Source: CAWKPF01 sp963851415 | GTDB lineage: Bacteria; Acidobacteriota; Thermoanaerobaculia; Multivoradales; Multivoraceae | DNA: 64,000 nt | Assembly (NCBI GenBank): GCA_963851415.1 | Contig: CAWKPF010000003.1 | Location: forward strand, 1,302,001 to 1,366,000 | Direction: 5' to 3' | In this document: piece by piece, positions 43,933 through 52,664 of the stretch | How positions within the stretch are numbered: position 1 is the stretch's first letter | Layout of the letters: each line of letters opens with the position of its first letter | Notes under the pieces: generated by a model | What the model was told of the DNA's origin: nothing | Databases searched by the model: none | The model's input: only the letters and a program-made list of their open reading frames with translations | Translations under genes and position numbers: made by a program

Positions 43933-45270
43933 ATGCGCGAATCGACGAGATCCACTCCGACGATCGCAACTGCCACCGTTGAGCCGCTGGCCCGGGCTCT
44001 CCTCGACTCGATTCGAGATCCGGCCATCCTGTTGTCGTCGGACTACAGGATTCAGGCCGCGAACGAGCGGTATCGTTCCGCTTTCGGCACTGACGTCGAC
44101 GGGCGTTACTGCTACGAGGTCTCTCATCGGTATTCGACACCCTGCCATCTGGCCGGCGAGAGTTGCCCTCTGCTGGAGGCCCGGGAAAGTGGTCGAGCCT
44201 GCAGGTGCGTCCACCTGCACCATACGCCCCGCGGTCCCGAGCACGAGGACGTCGTGGTTCATCCGCTCGACGTCGAGGAGTCGGAAGAACGGCTTTTCCT
44301 CGAGAGGATTCGACCGATCACAGTCGTCAGTCCACAGCGACGGCCAAACGAGTTGCTGGGACGCTCCCCGGCCTTCAACTTCATGATCGAGCTGATCCAG
44401 AAGGTGGCTCCGCGGGAGACCGCGGTCCTTCTTCTCGGGGAGTCGGGCACCGGCAAGGAGCTCGTCGCACACGCCGTCCACGAGCAGAGTGCGTGTGCCT
44501 CGGGTGCCTTCGTGCCGGTCGACTGCTCGAGTATGAACGAGAGCCTCTTCGAGAGCGAGCTGTTCGGCCACGAGCGGGGCGCCTTCACCGGAGCCATCAA
44601 GCGTCGAGACGGCCTGGTGCGCGAAGCGACAGGTGGAACGCTCTTCCTCGACGAGGTGGGGGACGTTCCCTTGGCGCTCCAGGTGAAGCTGCTGCGCTTG
44701 CTCGAGACGCGGCAGTTTCGGCGCGTGGGCAGCAACGCCCACGAGCAGGCCGACTTTCGCCTGATTTGTGCGACCCATCGCGATCTGGAAGAGATGGTGC
44801 GCACCGGGGCCTTTCGCGAAGACCTCTACTACCGACTGTCCGCGTTCCCGATCCGGGTGCCTCCCTTACGCGAGCGCATCGAGGACATCCAGCTGTTGGT
44901 CGAAGCACTGCTGGAACGGGTGAACGGCCACGGCAGGGTAGGCCTCTCGGAGAAGGCTCTCGAGTGCCTCCGCTGCTACCGCTACCCGGGAAACGTGCGA
45001 GAGCTGCTCAACATCCTCGAGCGGGCCAGTCTCCTCGCCGAAGAGGGCCTGATCGAGCCTCGGCATCTCGCAGTCGACTGCGAGGGAGCCTCCCATCCCA
45101 TGAGCCAACGTCCCGACATGCTCGTCACACTGGAGAAGGCCGAGGACCACTACCTGAGTTGGGCACGGATGAACTTCGACGGCTCGCTGCGGGAGCTGGC
45201 CAAACGGCTCGGGATCTCGGAGCGCACGCTCTACCGGAGGCTGGAGCGACTGCGCGACACGGCCTGCTGA
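43933..45270 (+). CDS. Sigma-54-dependent transcriptional activator with PAS sensor
   Basis: A 445-aa enhancer-binding protein. The N-terminal PAS-like domain (ILLSSDYRIQAANERYRSAF) contains a Cys-rich stretch CYEVSHRYSTPCHLAGESCP and CRCVHLHH, a pattern seen in PAS domains suspected of metal or redox sensing. The AAA+ core has Walker A GESGTGKE, the sigma-54 contact loop GAFTGA, Walker B GGTLFLDEV and RYPGNVREL. A Fis-type helix-turn-helix ends the protein (LRELAKRLGISERTLYRRLE). Start 43933 begins just before the PAS domain; the longer upstream frame looks non-coding. It likely controls the surrounding genes through the sigma-54 promoter suggested at 38722. Confidence 0.92.
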   Translation: MRESTRSTPTIATATVEPLARALLDSIRDPAILLSSDYRIQAANERYRSAFGTDVDGRYCYEVSHRYSTPCHLAGESCPLLEARESGRACRCVHLHHTPRGPEHEDVVVHPLDVEESEERLFLERIRPITVVSPQRRPNELLGRSPAFNFMIELIQKVAPRETAVLLLGESGTGKELVAHAVHEQSACASGAFVPVDCSSMNESLFESELFGHERGAFTGAIKRRDGLVREATGGTLFLDEVGDVPLALQVKLLRLLETRQFRRVGSNAHEQADFRLICATHRDLEEMVRTGAFREDLYYRLSAFPIRVPPLRERIEDIQLLVEALLERVNGHGRVGLSEKALECLRCYRYPGNVRELLNILERASLLAEEGLIEPRHLAVDCEGASHPMSQRPDMLVTLEKAEDHYLSWARMNFDGSLRELAKRLGISERTLYRRLERLRDTAC

Positions 45271-45331
45271 CGGCACGAGCGCGAGGCTCGCGACTCGGAG
45301 TTGACGGAGTCGTGTGCGAAGATTCCCGTCG

Positions 45332-45758
45332 CTACGAGACCCCCACCCGGGAGTCGGAGGCAGCGATCTCGGCGGTGCGACGCACGGCTTCGATGTCCGC
45401 CAACTCGTACTCTGGATCCACCCAGGCTTCCATGTTGCCGAGATAGATCCCGTGGTCGGTGACGGCGTAGAAGTCGAGCGGACCGTTCTTCAGCTGGAAC
45501 TCGAAGCCGGCGGCGTGGGAGATCGCTGCCTTTGGCGAAGCGGTAGGCGTCGTCCGGGGTGCCACGCACGCCGAAGAGGAAGGCGTCGAAGGAGCGCTTC
45601 GTGTGGACGTGGAGATCTCCGAAGTAGGCGTTCTTCAGGGGATTGGGACTCCCCGAGTCGGCCCGCGGGGCCGCGGGGGTGGTGCGGGCCTCCTCAGTCG
45701 TGTCGGGCTCGCCAGCGCAGGCGAAGAGCAACGCAGACGCAACGAGGAGGTTCATCAC
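45332..45758 (-). pseudogene. DUF3604-family gene, frameshifted and truncated
   Basis: From 45758 the minus strand encodes a lipoprotein-like signal (LLVASALLFACAG) and NAYFGDLHVHTKRSFDAFLF then GTPDDAYRFAKG. A base is missing near 45533; in the next frame the text resumes as AISHAAGFEFQLKNGPLDFY, AVTDHGIYLG and ends RVGVS with a stop at 45332. The motif GDLHVHT...SFDA...AVTDH is the start of DUF3604 proteins, which have a metal-binding PHP-like fold and are normally over 600 aa. Only ~140 residues remain, so the gene is dead. Confidence 0.82.
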
Positions 45759-46228
45759 GGTAGCGAGAAAAGCGAACTGCCAAGCGGCGCCTGTTTATCG
45801 GTCGTTCTCCCGTGTGGTGGCCTCTCTTGTCAATCCTACCCGTCTGATCGACTTCTCGCTTCGCTGGTCAAATGCCGATGAAAGTTGAGAGAACCGTCCA
45901 TTCGGGTGGCGGAGAATACGCACGGGCGCACGTAGCTTCTGAAGCACGATCTCAAGAGTCCGTCGGCAGACTACTCAGTGCCCTGGCCTGATCTCGACAA
46001 CCGACCCGAGAGGTGGGTGCTTCGGTGCCCGGGAAGGAGGAGGCGACGAGGAAAAAGGTGACTCCTGCTTGAAAGCCCGAATTCCGTCGTGTGAACGGAA
46101 GGGCCGTCCGAGAGAGTTATCGATCGACGATGCCTCGGGCTCTCCGATTCGGTAGGACCGAAGGCTGGATAGAGCCCGAGACCAAGGGAGCACAAGCGAC
46201 GTCCAGTCCGGACGCCGAGGGGGATGAG
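45759..46228. other. About 470 bp without a recognisable gene
   Basis: No frame looks like a known protein. It is the divergent upstream region of the DUF3604 remnant and the small secreted protein gene. Confidence 0.5.
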
Positions 46229-46570
46229 ATGAGAATGAATCTGTTGGCCGTTGCGGCCGTAGCTTTGGTGTTGGGTGTGTTGGTGGTGCCGGGGGCTGAG
46301 GAGGCCTCGGCGGTCGACGTTTTGAACCGGGGGAATGGAGGCGGCTGTGCCGTCAACGCCGACGGTTTTCAGGGCACGGGTTTCGCGACCCTGGTGAAGC
46401 GCGATGACGGGACCGTCGCCAGTGCGAGCTGCCAAGGTGAGCTGTTCTCGAGCCCTCCCAGCACTTTCCAGACGAGCGGCGTCGTCTCGTTCACCGATCC
46501 CGCGGCCACGACGAGAACGTGCCGCGTGACGCTGACGAGCAGCGGCCGGTTTTCCGCGAGCTGCAGCTGA
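46229..46570 (+). CDS. Small secreted protein, function unknown
   Basis: A 113-aa protein with a strong signal peptide (LLAVAAVALVLGVLVVPGAE) and a short mature part with four Cys (GGGCAVNADGFQGTGFATLV, SASCQGELF, TTRTCRVTLTSSGRFSASCS) that could form two disulphides. A G-rich ribosome site precedes the ATG, and a perfect hairpin terminator follows 29 bases after the stop, so it is a defined single-gene transcript. No family recognised. Confidence 0.65.
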   Translation: MRMNLLAVAAVALVLGVLVVPGAEEASAVDVLNRGNGGGCAVNADGFQGTGFATLVKRDDGTVASASCQGELFSSPPSTFQTSGVVSFTDPAATTRTCRVTLTSSGRFSASCS

Positions 46571-46599
46571 GCGCCTCGAAGCGTCCAGGGTAAGGGCGA

Positions 46600-46621
46600 G
46601 TCTCCGCCGAGAGGCGGAGAC
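46600..46621 (+). terminator. Perfect 9-bp hairpin terminator
   Basis: GTCTCCGCC-gaga-GGCGGAGAC follows the small secreted protein gene. There is no T-run, but the stem is perfect and sits where a terminator is expected. Confidence 0.55.
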
Positions 46622-46789
46622 ACCGCTCGGCCCGACCACACTCCTGCAGCTTCGCGGCGTACAGGCCGCGTACCAAGTGAGCTGCCTCCGGTCTGGTTCT
46701 CTTCCGGAGGCGCTCAGTGAATCGACTTCCATGTTCGACGGTGGAGGCACGAAGACATCGTGCGCCTTCACCACGAGGAGGCTCTCCGC

Positions 46790-48946
46790 ATGATTTCAAG
46801 ACGAAGACTGATCCAGTATGGCGGGCTCGCCGGTGGCAGCCTGCTGCTCTCGAACTACGGCTACACGAGGCGCGCCTATGCGGCCACCCAGGGCCCCGGC
46901 CTTTCCGACCCGGCGATGCAGCCGAAGTTCGCTACGCCGGTGCCCAACGCGCTCGATCCCGGCTTCATCTACGACCTGGGACGCCGCAACAAAATCACTG
47001 TGGGCGTCGGTCAGTCGGTACAGATGACCGGCCTCGTGGCACCCGACGGTGTGACCCCGGTGCCCACGACCATCTGGGGCTACGGTGACGGAACCCCCAC
47101 CTGGCCGGGCAAGACCTTCCAGGTGCAGAGCGACACGCGCATCCAGGTCGAGTGGCGCAACAACCTGCCCCGCGGGGAGTACCTGATCACCGGCAAGGAC
47201 AATACGAGTCTGGGCTTCGGTGACTACACCGGTCGCTCGGTGGTCGACACCAACCTGCACTGGGCCTACAGCCTGCACGGCTACGATCGCTACTCGATCG
47301 AGCGGGACGGAACCCCGATCGTGGCGCACGTCCATGGTGGCCACACGGCCTTCCAGTTCGACGGCAACCCCGAGTTCTTCTTCAGCCCGAACTTCCGGGT
47401 CAAGGGCCCCCAGTGGCGGGATCGCAGCTACTTCTACGACAACGACCAGCCGGCGGGCACGGTGTGGTACCACGACCATGCCCTCGGCATTACCCGCCTC
47501 AACGTCTACACAGGCATGGCGGGCTTCTACATCATCCGGGACGACGACGACACGGGGCTCTTCGGCAACGATCTCGACCTGCCGGCCTTCCCCTACGAGG
47601 CGGCCTTCGCCATCCAGGATCGGATGTTCAAAGACAACGGTGAGTTGTTCTATCCGGCATTCCCCGGCGATCCCTTCTACGCGGACTTCATCACCGGCGA
47701 GGGCGCGGTGCTGGATCCCACTTTCTTCCCCGGTGGTGGCCCCACGGGGCTGGCCGAGTTCTTCGGCGACCACATCGTTGTGAACGGCAAGATCTGGCCG
47801 GTGATGGACGTGGAGCCACGCAACTACCGGCTGCGCTTCCTGAATGGCTGCGATAGCCGCTTCCTGGCGGCGCAGTTCTTCCGGGTCGATGCAGGTGCAG
47901 AGGACTTCAGCGGTAGCGTGGCGGGGCCCTTGAGCTTCACCGTGATCGGCAGTGACCAGGGGCTGGCCTCCGCCCCGACCACTGTAGACACTCTGGTCAT
48001 GGAGACGGGCTCGCGCTACGACGTCATCTTCGACTTCAACGGCTTCGGGCCGTCGGACCGGATCATCATGAAGAACATCGGGGGCGACGAGCCCTTCGGT
48101 GGAGACCTGGTCACTGACGATCCGGCCATCCAGGTGTTCGGTGAGACCGATCGCATCATGGCCTTCGACGTCAAGCTGCCGCTCGACACCCAGGTGGCTG
48201 ATGTCAGCCCCACGGCACTCGGCTTCGGCCCGTCGGTCCCGGAGCCGACCCGGACGCGCAAGGTCGCTCTGTTCGAGGGCAAGGACGAGTTCGGACGCCT
48301 GCAGCCGTTGCTCGGTACGGCCGAGCCCGCCACCGATTTCGCCGGCAACGCGATCAATTGGCCGGCTGAGCCGGAGTATCAGCAGGCGGTGTTCCCCGAC
48401 GGAACCCCGTCGCCGCTGACCGGCCAGATGGAAGGCTCGATCGCCTGGCACAACCCGACGACGGAGAATCCCGCACTCGGTGTGACCGAGGAATGGGAGA
48501 TCTGGAACATGACCGGCGACGCCCATCCGGTGCACTTGCATCTGGTGCACTTCCAGGTCTGGGACCGCCAGATGATCAATATCGACTCCAATGCGGACGC
48601 AGATGGCTTCATCCCTGACGGAGACACTCCTGCTGGGGACGGGGCCTACCTGGTTCCTCAGCCCACGGTGCAGCACAACTCGGTCGCGGGTGTTGCCGCA
48701 ACGTACGGTCAGGGATTCAGGATCGGAGGGACGAACCTCCCCGGAGCATACGGTGCGCCGGTCAATCTGCTGCCCGTCGATGGCTACGTCGAGGACGCGC
48801 CAAAGGACATGGTGACAGCGCTGCCCGGGCAGATCACCCGGATCAGGGCGACCTTCGACAAGCCGGGACGTTACGTCTGGCACTGCCACATCCTCTCGCA
48901 CGAAGATCACGAGATGATGCGGGTTCTCTACGTCACTCCGGTGTGA
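46790..48946 (+). CDS. Tat-exported multicopper oxidase
   Basis: A 718-aa multicopper oxidase. The N-terminus MISRRRLIQYGGLAGGSLLL is a Tat-type signal. All four copper-ligand motifs are visible: HVHGGH and WYHDHALG in the first cupredoxin domain, HPVHLHLVHF and WHCHILSHEDHEMMR in the last, giving the trinuclear and type 1 sites. The type 1 axial residue is Met. It is longer than laccases or CueO (about 500 aa) because of extra loops and resembles CotA/bilirubin-oxidase and spore-coat-type enzymes. Substrate (phenols, metals such as Mn or Cu) cannot be told. GAGGAGG precedes the ATG. Part of the secreted-protein cluster with the sigma-54 activator. Confidence 0.93.
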   Translation: MISRRRLIQYGGLAGGSLLLSNYGYTRRAYAATQGPGLSDPAMQPKFATPVPNALDPGFIYDLGRRNKITVGVGQSVQMTGLVAPDGVTPVPTTIWGYGDGTPTWPGKTFQVQSDTRIQVEWRNNLPRGEYLITGKDNTSLGFGDYTGRSVVDTNLHWAYSLHGYDRYSIERDGTPIVAHVHGGHTAFQFDGNPEFFFSPNFRVKGPQWRDRSYFYDNDQPAGTVWYHDHALGITRLNVYTGMAGFYIIRDDDDTGLFGNDLDLPAFPYEAAFAIQDRMFKDNGELFYPAFPGDPFYADFITGEGAVLDPTFFPGGGPTGLAEFFGDHIVVNGKIWPVMDVEPRNYRLRFLNGCDSRFLAAQFFRVDAGAEDFSGSVAGPLSFTVIGSDQGLASAPTTVDTLVMETGSRYDVIFDFNGFGPSDRIIMKNIGGDEPFGGDLVTDDPAIQVFGETDRIMAFDVKLPLDTQVADVSPTALGFGPSVPEPTRTRKVALFEGKDEFGRLQPLLGTAEPATDFAGNAINWPAEPEYQQAVFPDGTPSPLTGQMEGSIAWHNPTTENPALGVTEEWEIWNMTGDAHPVHLHLVHFQVWDRQMINIDSNADADGFIPDGDTPAGDGAYLVPQPTVQHNSVAGVAATYGQGFRIGGTNLPGAYGAPVNLLPVDGYVEDAPKDMVTALPGQITRIRATFDKPGRYVWHCHILSHEDHEMMRVLYVTPV

Positions 48947-49089
48947 TTCCTGACAAGGAGAGATGGTCGTGCCCGGCTGGGTGCGACCAACATTCCAGGG
49001 CGGCAGTCGCTTCGAGCGTCTGCCGCCTTTTCAGGCCTGGTCTTGCGTGCGCCGCGGGGGCGACGGCGAGCCAACGGCTCGTCGTCCGA

Positions 49090-49482
49090 CCTCAGGTGGA
49101 CCGTTGTTGTGTCCGTACTGCGGCTCCGAGATGAGGATCGTGGCGTTCGTGGTGGAGGTGTCTTCTCTGCGGCGGTTGCGAGAGGGTGTGGGAGTCGGGC
49201 CTCAGGAGGCCGAGCCGTTGTCTCGGGCGCCGCCGGGGGGAGCGGGTGTACGAGTCGGTCGAGGGCTAGAGCCGGACCCGGGGGGCGGTCCCTGGCGGAG
49301 CTGTGTTGGGGTTCGGGGACTCGGGCCCCTTCGCGGTTCGGTCTGCTCCTCCGGGGCCGTGGACGGCAGGATCCGACGAGGAGAGCTGTGCGGGAGCGCC
49401 TCGCGGGGCTCTCCGAGTCTTCTCGGGCAGCCTCCTGTGCTGCGCCAGGCTCGAGGTCTCGAGAGCGAACTCCTACCCGCCG
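49090..49482 (+). pseudogene. IS91-like transposase C-terminal fragment plus 3' end (diverged subfamily, copy J)
   Basis: From 'ccgacctcaggtggacc' the sequence encodes LLCPYCGSEMRIVAFVVEVS, LRRLREGVGVGPQEAEPLSR and a frameshifted end with a stop at 49267-49269, followed by the 3' noncoding part (ggcggagctgtgttggggtt ...) up to aactcctacccgcc near 49482, a variant of the terminus. Closest to copy F. The cupin gene begins 100 bases later. Confidence 0.75.
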
Positions 49483-49581
49483 ACGGGCGCATCCGACTCT
49501 CCTTCACCAACGACCGGCCCAACCAGCTCGAGGTCTCCGTTAAGGCACGCCGTAGAGGATCGGGATAACATCCTCGGTATC

Positions 49582-49899
49582 ATGCTGCACATTCTCGAGA
49601 ATCTCAGTGCTCGCGAGTTGATGCCCGGCTTCGTCGGCCGTTTCGTGCATGGTGACGGCTGCACCATGGCTTTCTGGGACGTGCAGAAAGGAGCCGAGCT
49701 CCCGGAGCACGCACACCCCCACGAGCAGTTGGCGCACGTCGTCGAAGGAACCTTCGAGCTCACCGTCGACGGTGAGCCGCACGTGCTGGAAGCTGGTTCG
49801 GTGCTGGTGATCCCGGGCGATGTCCCTCACTCGGGGCGGGCACTCACCGACTGTCGCATTCTCGACGTCTTCCAGCCGGCGCGCGACGAGTATCGCTAG
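49582..49899 (+). CDS. KdgF-like small cupin
   Basis: A 105-aa single-domain cupin. Metal ligands are visible as HAHPHEQLAHVVEG (two or three His plus Glu/Gln) and PGDVPHSG (His). The C-terminal ILDVFQPARDEYR matches the end of KdgF-type cupins, which help convert uronate breakdown products of pectin or alginate. The length fits that family. The upstream IS91-like scar may have removed its original promoter and neighbours, so no pathway context remains. Confidence 0.8.
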   Translation: MLHILENLSARELMPGFVGRFVHGDGCTMAFWDVQKGAELPEHAHPHEQLAHVVEGTFELTVDGEPHVLEAGSVLVIPGDVPHSGRALTDCRILDVFQPARDEYR

Positions 49900-49923
49900 C
49901 GCAGGAGGCTTCCGGGGCCGATC

Positions 49924-51345
49924 CTAAGACGTCGGTATCTCGCCGATCGCGGCGATGTACTTGGCCCGGGCCTCCCAGTACTCGGTCATCACGTCGACGA
50001 GGAAAGAGGCGGCCTGCGCGGTCTGCTGCTCGCGGATGTTGAGTCGCAGCAGGTCGCTGTTGCCTTCCGTCACCTGAATGCCCTCTGCTTCTTCCAGCTC
50101 TCTCGCCAGATCGAGGCTGCGCGCAGCCTGCTCGTAGCGGCGCCAGGCTTGCAGCCAGGCGGAGTGGGCGTCGCGCACCTCGGCGGCGATCTCGTCGCCG
50201 ACCAGACGGATCTTCTGGTCGAACTGACCGAGCTTGGCCTCCTGTGCACGCAGCTTGCCGCGCGCGCCTCGGCGCTGCAGCGGCACCTTCATGAAGAGGC
50301 CGGCCTTGAGCTCGAACTCGCTCTTGTCGTCCGGCACACTGACGGGCTCGCCGTAGTCCTGCGAAGCGGCGACCGAGAAGTCGAGTCCGGGCAGCGTGGC
50401 GTTTCGGGTGCGCTCGATCTCGACCGAGCGCGCTTCCCGTTCGATCTGAAGACGCTGCAGCTCCGGTCGGACCGATCGTGCAAGCTCGATGTCGGCCTCG
50501 ACGTCGACCCCGGGGTCGGACAGTGAAGGAAAACTCGCAGGCAGGCGCTCCGGGCCCGGAATCATCGGTCGGCCCGAAGGGTCTCGCAGGTAGAGCGAGA
50601 GCTCGATCGCGGCCTGCTGCAGCCGGCGCTCGGTGCCGATTCGGATGGCTCGGCGTTCGGCGAGCAGACGTTCGTTGTCGACCAGGACGATCTCGGCGAT
50701 CAGTCCCTCCTCGGCAGTGCCGCGCAGGGACTCCTGGCGGTCCGAGGCGAGCTGGATCAGGCTCAGGGCGATACGGTCCTTTTCTCCCGCGGACAGCCAT
50801 TCCCAGTAGGCGAGCTCGGCGAGGCGACGCACCTGGATCCTCTGCTCGAGAACGGTGGGCTCGGCGCCTTCCACTCCGAGCTTCGCCTTGCGCAGGCCGG
50901 CGCGGCGCTCGTCGATGGCGCGGTTGCGTAGCAGTGGAACGCGCGCCCCCAAACGGAGCTCGCCGTCCTCGTTGGTCAGCAGGTCCTTGTCGTAATCGGC
51001 AAAGTCGCCGACACCGAGTCGGTAGCCACCCAGGATCTCGATTCCCCAGGGGGAGAGTGACTGCTCGAGCGACAGGTCGGCCCGGTCGTTCTGGTAGAAG
51101 CCACGCGGTGCGGTGATGCCTTCCGCGTTGAGCATGGTGTCGAAGCCGCCGCGAGCCTGCTGGAGCTGGCCGGCGGCGATCTCCCGCTCGAGCTGGGCGG
51201 CCACCAGGATCGGATAGTGCTGCTCGACCGATTCGAGCACCTCCTCGAGCTCGAGGGTCAGAGAGCTCCCCTGGGCTGCTGCGGAGACCGAGCCCAGCGC
51301 GAGGAGGGTGAGCGAGAGCGCAGCGGCGCGGAGCACCGTTCTCAC
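49924..51345 (-). CDS. TolC-like outer-membrane channel of a type I secretion-like operon
   Basis: A 473-aa outer-membrane factor. Start GTG at 51345 overlaps the adaptor stop (GTGA) and gives a signal peptide (VLRAAALSLTLLALGSVSAA). Two long helical hairpin repeats are visible (SVEQHYPILVAAQLEREIAA; SVRPELQRLQIEREARSVEI), as in the OEP fold. It is the last gene of the operon with an HlyD-type adaptor and an ABC exporter, so the three form a complete trans-envelope channel. No obvious substrate gene is adjacent; the secreted S8 and companion proteins have ordinary signal peptides, so they are not clear clients. Confidence 0.9.
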   Translation of the reverse strand: MRTVLRAAALSLTLLALGSVSAAAQGSSLTLELEEVLESVEQHYPILVAAQLEREIAAGQLQQARGGFDTMLNAEGITAPRGFYQNDRADLSLEQSLSPWGIEILGGYRLGVGDFADYDKDLLTNEDGELRLGARVPLLRNRAIDERRAGLRKAKLGVEGAEPTVLEQRIQVRRLAELAYWEWLSAGEKDRIALSLIQLASDRQESLRGTAEEGLIAEIVLVDNERLLAERRAIRIGTERRLQQAAIELSLYLRDPSGRPMIPGPERLPASFPSLSDPGVDVEADIELARSVRPELQRLQIEREARSVEIERTRNATLPGLDFSVAASQDYGEPVSVPDDKSEFELKAGLFMKVPLQRRGARGKLRAQEAKLGQFDQKIRLVGDEIAAEVRDAHSAWLQAWRRYEQAARSLDLARELEEAEGIQVTEGNSDLLRLNIREQQTAQAASFLVDVMTEYWEARAKYIAAIGEIPTS

Positions 51346-52664
51346 CCGCTCTTCTCTGCCGTGGTCGACGGCGCCTCGCGGACGCTCGGCGGGAAGCCGT
51401 TGAGCTGACGCCACACTTCGTAGCCGAGGCGAACTTCGTCGAGGAGCACCCAACCCTTGGCACGCACGCCCTGACGCAGGTAGCGCGCATCTGGCCAGTC
51501 GGGCTCGTCGGGGTCGCGGACCACCAGAATGCGGAAGCGGCCCTGACCGTCGTCCTGGGGATCGACGAGGTAGACCTGACCGCCGAACGTGCCGACCGCC
51601 ACCGACGGCCAGCCCGTGAACTGCACGGCAGGCCAGCCCTCGAACTGCAGCCGGACCTTCCTCCCCGGCTCGATGAGGGGGGCGTCGTTGCCTCGCACCC
51701 AGAGCTCCACGGAGAGATGGGTCGTTTCCGGGACCAGGTCGATCAGCGGATCGCCCTGCTTGAGCAGGTCTGCCTGGGACGCGGCGCGAATGCGAAACAC
51801 CCGGCCGGCACGCGGTGCTTCGACGACTCGAGTCTTCTGGCGCTCGGCGGCGGTCTGGGCGTCGGTCCGCTCTTTCTCGGCGAGCGCGACCTTGGCTCGG
51901 GCCTCCTCGCGCAGCGAGCGGGTCGACTCGATCTTGGCCTGGAGGTCCTTGCCGATCTGGCCGACCTTGGCGCGCTTGGCTTCCTCTTCGTTGGTCGCCT
52001 GGTCGATCTCGGCGCGCGCGGCCTCGACCAGGGCCTCGGCGGCGAGGAAGTCGGCCTCGGCGGTCTGGTAGTCGAGCTCCGAGACGAGCTTGCGCGCGAA
52101 CAGCCTTTCCTTCCGCTCCCGGTCGGCGCGCTTCTGCTCGAACTGGGCAAGGGCCGCCTGCAGGTGCTGACGTGCCTCCCGGATCTTCTGGGTCGCCACG
52201 TTGAGCTCGAACTGGGCTCCGGCGACCGCCAGATCCCTTGCCTCCCCCAGGTTGGCCAGCTGCTGGTCGTAGAAGGCGACCTGGTCGCGGGCGGCTCGCA
52301 CCTTGTCCTCGGAGAAATCGATCTGCTGGTCGAGACGCGTGGCATAGAGCGGATCCTGGTCCACCATCTCGACCAGGACGTCACCCTTCTCGACCGCCTC
52401 GCCCTCCTGCACGAACACCTGCACCAGTCTTCCGGTGACGGGTGCGGGGAGGGTCTGCATGCGATCGAGCGGATCGATCGCGGTGACCCTGCCCGAGGCG
52501 GCGATGTTCTGGCGCCAGGGAACGGTGACCAGCAGGATGGGGAAGGCGAGGATGAGAACGGCGAAGACCGCCACGACCTTGCGCACCGAGCGGGGCGGTG
52601 TCACCAGCGTCAGGGCGGGCAGCTCTCCGGCGTAGGGGGAGCGAATCGGATCGGTCGTGGTCAT
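51342..52664 (-). CDS. HlyD-family periplasmic adaptor of the type I secretion-like system
   Basis: A 440-aa membrane-fusion protein. One N-terminal transmembrane helix (VVAVFAVLILAFPILLVTVP), lipoyl halves (GRLVQVFVQEGEAVEKGDVL; VVEAPRAGRVFRIRA) and a very long coiled-coil hairpin (residues ~100-265, rich in E/K/A heptads) fit HlyD/LapC adaptors of type I secretion. It overlaps by four bases both the ABC gene before and the TolC-like gene after, so the three proteins are made in a coupled way. Confidence 0.9.
   Translation of the reverse strand: MTTTDPIRSPYAGELPALTLVTPPRSVRKVVAVFAVLILAFPILLVTVPWRQNIAASGRVTAIDPLDRMQTLPAPVTGRLVQVFVQEGEAVEKGDVLVEMVDQDPLYATRLDQQIDFSEDKVRAARDQVAFYDQQLANLGEARDLAVAGAQFELNVATQKIREARQHLQAALAQFEQKRADRERKERLFARKLVSELDYQTAEADFLAAEALVEAARAEIDQATNEEEAKRAKVGQIGKDLQAKIESTRSLREEARAKVALAEKERTDAQTAAERQKTRVVEAPRAGRVFRIRAASQADLLKQGDPLIDLVPETTHLSVELWVRGNDAPLIEPGRKVRLQFEGWPAVQFTGWPSVAVGTFGGQVYLVDPQDDGQGRFRILVVRDPDEPDWPDARYLRQGVRAKGWVLLDEVRLGYEVWRQLNGFPPSVREAPSTTAEKSG

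Noticed and set aside
46796..48910. 704-codon open frame antisense to the multicopper oxidase
   Set aside because: The plus-strand frame carries all copper motifs; the antisense frame is open because of high third-position GC and has no recognisable domain.
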